In this document: piece after piece, positions 63,830 through 64,000 of the stretch
Position numbering within the stretch: position 1 is the stretch's first letter
Layout: every line of letters starts with the position of its first letter
NCBI GenBank assembly: GCA_025331565.1
Contig: JAFREQ010000009.1
Span: 9,227,501-9,291,500 of the forward strand
Direction: 5' to 3'
From: Holacanthus passer
Lineage: Eukaryota; Chordata; Actinopteri; Pomacanthidae
Length of the DNA stretch: 64,000 nt
Notes under the pieces: model-generated
Databases searched by the model: none
What the model was told of the DNA's origin: nothing
Seen by the model: only the letters and a program-made list of their open reading frames with translations
Made by a program: the position numbers and the translations under genes

Positions 63830-63935
63830 AATTAGAATTGTGAAGTATTGACTATGTTCTCCCATAACTTAGTCCATTCTGGGTCAAAGTGGACTGCAGA
63901 GCATGGCGGGGAGACACCCTGGATATAACAGTCTC
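63830..63935 (-). repeat. Decayed fish repeat tail
   Basis: On the minus strand: ATCCAGGGTGTCTCCCCGCC then GACCCAGAATGGACTAAG, followed by TTCTTC and ATTATT simple sequence. This resembles the common 3' end of fish retroposons (CAGGGTGTCTCCCCGCCTT ... GACCC..AATGGATAAG). Confidence 0.5.
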
Positions 63936-63937
63936 AG

Positions 63938-63950
63938 AGGTCAAAGGTCA
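63938..63950 (+). promoter_or_regulatory. Perfect DR1 nuclear-receptor site
   Basis: AGGTCA-A-AGGTCA, an exact direct repeat with one-base spacing, the preferred site for HNF4, PPAR/RXR and COUP-TF. It lies about 1.4 kb upstream of the NBCe1-B ATG and next to a decayed repeat. Function is inference. Confidence 0.4.
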
Positions 63951-64000
63951 GCTGCAGAACAAGGCTCTTCCAGCTGGTTGGGGCGTCCTGCCTCCTGCTC

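Noticed and set aside
1..64000. Search for CRISPR arrays, bacterial defence islands, tRNA or rRNA genes.
   Set aside because: The sequence is vertebrate nuclear DNA; no spaced direct-repeat array, tRNA cloverleaf or rRNA segment was recognised by eye. A tRNA or small-RNA scan would be needed to exclude small RNAs.

Overview
This window comes from a bony-fish (teleost, probably percomorph-like) nuclear genome. The evidence is intron-rich genes with short exons and consensus GT/AG splice sites, long (CA)n microsatellites, and decayed copies of teleost-type dispersed repeats: a Rex3/RTE-like LINE reverse-transcriptase piece, a hAT-like MITE of the 'CAGTGGTGGAA' type, and AATCGATTAA-type repeats. 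There are no bacterial operons, phage genes or CRISPR arrays.

One protein-coding gene occupies almost all of the annotatable sequence. It is slc4a4, encoding the electrogenic sodium bicarbonate cotransporter NBCe1, on the minus strand from about 62.5 kb (5') to 13.5 kb (3'). I could place 25 coding exons by matching the translated protein to the family and checking splice sites and codon phase at every junction. All phases agree. The predicted isoforms are about 1055 aa (A type), 1065 aa (B type) and 1082 aa (C type); the human forms are 1035, 1079 and 1094 aa. I cannot tell whether this is the slc4a4a or slc4a4b paralogue.

Layout, by + coordinate. 1-300: truncated LINE. 300-10,700: non-coding flank downstream of slc4a4, with repeats, microsatellites and a compact cluster of CRE and E-box motifs near 6.6 kb. 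10.7-13.47 kb: probable 3' UTR. 13.47-17.6 kb: alternative 3' end, with a 94-nt cassette exon, an 80-nt exon read in two frames, and a terminal exon giving a PDZ-ligand tail. 19.2-28.3 kb: exons for the membrane domain. 28.7-45.1 kb: exons for the cytosolic N-terminal domain. 45.1-45.35 kb: internal NBCe1-A first exon, fused to the shared exon 3. 56.1-62.5 kb: the two NBCe1-B/C-specific exons. 62.5-64 kb: upstream flank.

The gene can generate alternative N-termini from two promoters and alternative C-termini by exon skipping, the same plan as in mammals. The most notable points are: a one-base deficit in a G run in the NBCe1-B start exon that breaks its frame (sequencing error or real loss); a lengthened low-complexity NBCe1-A N-terminus; a 3' splice site that is also NBCe1-A coding sequence; and a 44-nt segment translated in two frames. 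I did not find a previously undescribed multi-gene system.
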